7,584 bases of DNA from ANME-2 cluster archaeon (GTDB lineage: Archaea; Halobacteriota; Methanosarcinia; Methanosarcinales; Methanocomedenaceae), in NCBI GenBank assembly GCA_022353185.1, contig JAKRWB010000527.1, positions 1 through 7,584 of the forward strand, written 5' to 3'. Below, piece after piece: positions 4,947 to 7,584 of this stretch. The notes under the pieces were generated by a model. That model saw only the letters and a program-made list of their open reading frames with translations. It had not been told where the DNA came from and made no database searches. Position numbers and translations under genes: made by a program. Numbering within the stretch: position 1 is the first letter of the stretch; every line of letters starts with the position of its first letter.

Positions 4947-5545
4947 AGTCTGCACTGATACTGGCCGGCGGCCGCGGCAGAAGAATGGGATACAGGGAGA
5001 AAGCCCTGTTACCTGTAGGGAACAGGACCATACTTGAACATACAATTGAAGTGTTAACCAGGGTTACAGACGAGGTCATAATATCTGTCAGGGACGTTGT
5101 ACAGCAGGAACTTTTGAGTGGATACACCCGAGGGATGAATGTTGTCCTTGACCACTATCATGATGTTGGACCACTGGCAGGCATCCTTGAGGGAATGAAG
5201 GTGGCAGAGGGGGAATATGTGTTCATATCTGGCTGCGACATGCCATACCTGGATGCCGGTGTGGTGCAACTACTATTTGACCGTGCACGGGGGCATGATG
5301 CTGCCATACCGGTATGGGAAAATGAGAACTTTGAACCTGTGCATGCAGTCTATCGTGCCCGTCCGATGGCAATTGAGACCGAAAAAGCCATCCTGAGAAA
5401 TGATACATTCGTATTAGCTCCAATATTCAGACTAAATGATGTGGTATTCGTGGATATGGAAGATATACGGGGCATTGACCCCGGTCTGCGGACATTCATG
5501 AACATCAATACACTGGAAGATATCAAGAATATGGGAGAGGATTAA
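4943..5545 (+). CDS. mobA: Molybdenum cofactor guanylyltransferase MobA
   Basis: This 200-residue protein has the usual size for MobA. It transfers GMP from GTP to molybdopterin (Mo/W-MPT) to make the guanine dinucleotide cofactor, in the cytoplasm. Visible motifs are the N-terminal nucleotide-binding LAGGRGRRMG (7-16) with K20 in EKALLPVG, GPLAGILEGM (76-85), ISGCDMPYL (95-103) with the metal-binding Asp at 99, EPVHAVYR (131-138), and the C-terminal FMNINTLEDI (185-194), close to the NINTPED signature. It starts within the ATGA overlap with the leader ORF, with GGGGAT just upstream. The mobB-moaE fusion lies 96 bp downstream. Other NTP transferases share the first motif, but the motif set and the neighbour make MobA the best reading. 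Confidence 0.9.
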   Translation: MKSALILAGGRGRRMGYREKALLPVGNRTILEHTIEVLTRVTDEVIISVRDVVQQELLSGYTRGMNVVLDHYHDVGPLAGILEGMKVAEGEYVFISGCDMPYLDAGVVQLLFDRARGHDAAIPVWENENFEPVHAVYRARPMAIETEKAILRNDTFVLAPIFRLNDVVFVDMEDIRGIDPGLRTFMNINTLEDIKNMGED

Positions 5546-5564
5546 CTTCACATTCGCTCACTAT

Positions 5565-5586
5565 GACTTTCCTGCTGGTGAAAGTC
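5565..5586 (+). terminator. Hairpin after mobA, possible terminator
   Basis: GACTTTC (5565-5571) and GAAAGTC (5580-5586) form a 7-bp stem with an 8-nt loop, 20 bp beyond the mobA stop. No T-run follows, so it may instead be an mRNA-stabilising structure. Confidence 0.4.
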
Positions 5587-5611
5587 CACAACAGATTAAG
5601 TCCCAGCTTAC

Positions 5612-5619
5612 TTATATAT
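5612..5619 (+). promoter_or_regulatory. TATA box of the mobB-moaE gene
   Basis: TTATATAT is centred about 26 bp before ATG 5642 and no ribosome binding site precedes the ATG. The spacing predicts transcription starting at or within a base or two of the start codon, that is, a leaderless mRNA. Confidence 0.65.
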
Positions 5620-5641
5620 CTTGAAATTATAAGACCATATC

Positions 5642-6472
5642 ATGAAAGTAATCTCTGTGGTAGGACATAAAAAATCCGGTAAGACCACACTCGTCTGCCG
5701 TCTTGTTGAGGAGCTTTGTGCAATCGGTCGTGTGGGTACTGTGAAACACATGTTCCAGCATCGCTTCAATCCGGAAGATACAGACACCGGCAAACAGTTT
5801 GATGCAGGTGCAGAAGTGGTTGTGGGAATTACAGAATCCGAACTAGTCACTGTGGCACGGGAGCCAACCCTTGAAAAAGCGCTGGATGCACTTGCCGATA
5901 GCGGCATGGATTTTGCCATCGTTGAGGGTGATAAGGAAAGTTCCCTTCCAAAGATAGTATTGGGTGACCTCGATGATTTATCAGGGATTTCAAACGTGGT
6001 GGCTAACCTGCCTGAAAATTCTGTTGCGGACATTGCTGGACTGGTGGAACTCACCCGCACCCAGCCGGATTGGGTAACACTGGAGTTTCTGGTCAAGAAA
6101 GTGCGCAGTAATCCTGCGATCCGAAATGCCGGTGCTATCGGTACGTTCACGGGTATTGTCCGTGAAATTACCGGGGACGTGCAAACCGAAACGCTTGAGT
6201 TTGAGCAGTATGAAGGCATTGCCCGGGAGAGCATCGAGAGGATATGTGCCGAATTAAAGGAAAGGAAAGGTATCATGGATGTTGTTATCCATCACAAGAC
6301 CGGGACCATCGGCCCAGGCGAAGACATCGTCTACATCGTGGTTGCATCATCCCACAGGACACAGTTATTCCTGGTATTAAGCGAAGCAATTGAGCGCGTG
6401 AAGTCCGAGGTCCCTATCTGGAAGAAAGAGATGACGACTGATGGTGAGTTCTGGGTACATGACCATACGTGA
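5642..6472 (+). CDS. MobB-MoaE fusion protein
   Basis: This is a 276-residue two-domain protein of molybdopterin synthesis. The N-terminal MobB part (about 1-135) has a Walker A motif GHKKSGKTT (8-16) and FAIVEGDKES (91-100), where MobB proteins have IVEGFK; MobB is a GTPase that assists MobA. The C-terminal MoaE part (about 145-276) is the large subunit of MPT synthase, which inserts sulfur into precursor Z using MoaD thiocarboxylate. It shows GAIGTFTGIVR (164-174), LEFEQYEGIA (185-194), the SSHR motif with H238-R239, K254, and the catalytic-type VPIWKKE (257-263). Both halves look intact. The fusion is known in archaea and places two steps of one pathway in one chain. No MoaD gene is in the window. 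Confidence 0.92.
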   Translation: MKVISVVGHKKSGKTTLVCRLVEELCAIGRVGTVKHMFQHRFNPEDTDTGKQFDAGAEVVVGITESELVTVAREPTLEKALDALADSGMDFAIVEGDKESSLPKIVLGDLDDLSGISNVVANLPENSVADIAGLVELTRTQPDWVTLEFLVKKVRSNPAIRNAGAIGTFTGIVREITGDVQTETLEFEQYEGIARESIERICAELKERKGIMDVVIHHKTGTIGPGEDIVYIVVASSHRTQLFLVLSEAIERVKSEVPIWKKEMTTDGEFWVHDHT

Positions 6473-6480
6473 GCCCGGAC

Positions 6481-7280
6481 CCTGTTTATCCTGAAATATT
6501 CTTCAATCTCTTTATTGGCCAAATAGGCAGTCACTGCCGCATATTGTGTGGATGTGTAAACATTGGTATAAACGGTTGCGTCCACTTTTGTGAATGCTTC
6601 AATAAGTTTTTCCGAACACCTATCCAGTAATATGACAGAGCCTAAGTGGTACCCTCCTGCAGACCTGTCCTTGGACAGTCTATTGGTGACAAAAGTGCCT
6701 TCAGGGTATATGGTACCCATACTGGTAAAGGTGCCAATTTCATAAGCGGCCAGGGCATATATCTCGTCTGCTATCACCAGGGTATTATGACGGCGTCAGA
6801 CCTCGGCAATACTCTCAAGTTCATTCTTAGAATAGACCACCCCGGGGGGATTACGGGGATTGTTAAGCAACAATGTATGCTGTTCCCCTTCCAACCCTGA
6901 TATGAATTCGTCCAGGTCATCCGGCTGGATTCTGTAACCAAATTCCGGTTTCAGGTGAAAGGTATGGAAGTGCTTATCAAGCCGGGTAATCTGTGGAGAA
7001 TACCCAATCCATGAAGGAGAAGGTATCACTACACCACCTTTTACAATATCAAATATGATATGGATAAGGTCCTTGGTTCCGGGACCCGCAATTATCCTTG
7101 ACGGGTCCATATCCAGACCGAAGTGTCGATTATTAAAACCTGCAATGACTCTGCGAAGTTCAAGTATGCCTTCGGCTGCTGAGTAATGTCCTTATTCCAC
7201 ATTTTTTGCCAGTGCTTTTTGAAGTGGGGCTGGCACATGGAATGGAGATTGCCCGAAGGCAAACCCGTGATAATCAAAAC
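6481..7280 (-). pseudogene. Class I/II PLP-dependent aminotransferase pseudogene
   Basis: One minus-strand frame can be followed from about 7280 to 6481 without a frameshift. It contains FAFGQSPFHVP, then AGPGTKDLIH (phosphate-binding region), NNPRNPPG (normally NPxNPTG), VIADEIYA with the cofactor Asp, SKDRSAGGYHLG with the PLP lysine, and YTNVYTSTQYAAV. The frame is broken by TAA at 7192-7194 (NVE*GHYS, where Lys is expected) and TGA at 6796-6798 (AEV*RRHN, where Cys is common). Both ends are missing: about 40-50 N-terminal residues beyond FAFG, and roughly the last 100 residues, cut within 10 bp of the moaE stop. Conserved positions are also changed (T to P in NPxNPTG; R to H in GGYRLG). 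The original substrate cannot be told. Confidence 0.88.
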
Positions 7281-7319
7281 TGCATGAAATATTGGAACAT
7301 TTATCTTAATCGTAATACT

Positions 7320-7336
7320 CCGCAGCTCTGCTGCGG
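7320..7336. repeat. GC-rich 7-bp hairpin at the broken end of the pseudogene
   Basis: CCGCAGC-TCT-GCTGCGG is a perfect stem with a 3-nt loop in otherwise AT-rich DNA. It lies about 40 bp beyond the last recognisable aminotransferase codon. It may be an end structure of a mobile or MITE-like element or an old terminator; no transposase is attached. Confidence 0.5.
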
Positions 7337-7487
7337 TTGGGTGTGCCTTCGCAACTGTTGACTTTTTCAGAGTATAAGAAAATTTAGATTCTGGAACTGT
7401 GCTAAAAATACTCTCATTACGAAAATACCATTTTTATTGCAGAAAATGCTTATTCCCTTACCTTAGGGATTTCTGAATAATGTTCTA

Positions 7488-7496
7488 TTATATAAA
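7488..7496 (+). promoter_or_regulatory. TATA element for a downstream gene
   Basis: TTATATAAA is a good archaeal TATA match. A start near 7520 would give a leader of some 60 nt reaching the AAGGAG site at 7569. The dyad TCCCT/AGGGA (7454-7469) lies just upstream and could be a regulator site. Confidence 0.45.
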
Positions 7497-7568
7497 GTTT
7501 GCACCACATTTATAGTTTGTTGTGACCATTACTTGTGCAACGTAAGTGAATGGCATTGGTCATCGGTT

Positions 7569-7574
7569 AAGGAG
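7569..7574 (+). promoter_or_regulatory. Ribosome binding site near the right edge
   Basis: AAGGAG is followed by ten bases to the window end without an ATG. A start codon probably lies just outside, or TTG at 7576 is too close to be used. Confidence 0.4.
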
Positions 7575-7584
7575 TTTGACAGAG

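Larger units (their letters stand above)
7281..7584. other. AT-rich spacer before a gene beyond the right edge
   Basis: No gene is supported. It holds a tight hairpin (7320-7336), an AGAGTAT/ATACTCT inverted pair (7369-7375, 7408-7414), a motif shared with the left-end spacer (7417-7441), a TCCCT/AGGGA pair (7454-7469), a TATA element (7488-7496) and AAGGAG (7569-7574). The last three suggest a promoter region for a rightward gene. Confidence 0.5.

Noticed and set aside
6796..6798. TGA read as selenocysteine or as a recoded sense codon
   Set aside because: A second stop (TAA), truncated ends and lost motif residues in the same gene point to decay. No SECIS-like stem was evident next to it.
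6646..6900. Plus-strand frame opposite the aminotransferase remnant
   Set aside because: The opposite strand has clear aminotransferase motifs; this frame has none.
1..7584. CRISPR array, tRNA or rRNA genes
   Set aside because: No regularly spaced short repeats, cloverleaf pattern with a T-loop GTTC core, or rRNA-like stretch was seen on either strand. The 1.1-kb spaced repeats are gene-end copies.

Overview
The window looks like a chromosomal segment of a euryarchaeon, most likely a methanogen or methane-oxidising relative in or near the Methanosarcinales. This placement is an inference from gene content and archaeal signals, not from a database match. The signals are a full-length archaeal NFACT (RqcH/NEMF-type) protein, TATA boxes about 25 bp before leaderless or near-leaderless genes, GGTG-type ribosome binding sites, a MobB-MoaE fusion, and RHH/UPF0175 plus DUF3368 PIN toxin-antitoxin modules.

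Layout, left to right. Bases 2-100 are the C-terminal tail of a gene entering from the left, possibly a transposase. An AT-rich spacer follows. The NFACT gene (400-2364, +) comes next. It is followed by an accessory block (about 2365-4607) with two toxin-antitoxin operons on the minus strand (2509-3311 and 4127-4438/3627-4130). Each operon is an RHH/UPF0175 antitoxin overlapping a PIN-domain toxin by ATGA. The block is punctuated by extra copies of the last ~110 bp of the NFACT gene. Copy A is the true gene end, copy B lies between the two operons, and copy C lies after the second. Their spacing is 1122 and 1127 bp. Two small plus-strand reading frames that look like antitoxin fragments (2369-2503 and 3533-3679) follow copies A and B. 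A GC-rich minus-strand coding remnant follows copy C.

The block after this belongs to molybdopterin cofactor synthesis. A 33-codon leader ORF with a good ribosome binding site overlaps mobA (4943-5545) by ATGA. After a hairpin and a separate TATA box comes a mobB-moaE fusion (5642-6472). MoaE makes molybdopterin from its precursor, MobA adds GMP, and MobB assists as a GTPase. The pair therefore serves Mo/W enzymes with a guanine dinucleotide cofactor, in methanogens typically formylmethanofuran or formate dehydrogenases (inferred). Abutting the moaE stop is a minus-strand aminotransferase pseudogene (about 7280-6481), truncated at both ends and carrying two in-frame stops. The window ends in an AT-rich spacer with a strong hairpin, a TATA box and an AAGGAG site that probably serve a gene starting just beyond the edge.

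The most unusual feature is the triplicated NFACT gene end bracketing diverged toxin-antitoxin modules with an almost constant period. It looks like repeated insertion of, or exchange between, about 1.1-kb units at the 3' end of a conserved gene, with the gene itself kept intact. No recombinase is visible in the block.
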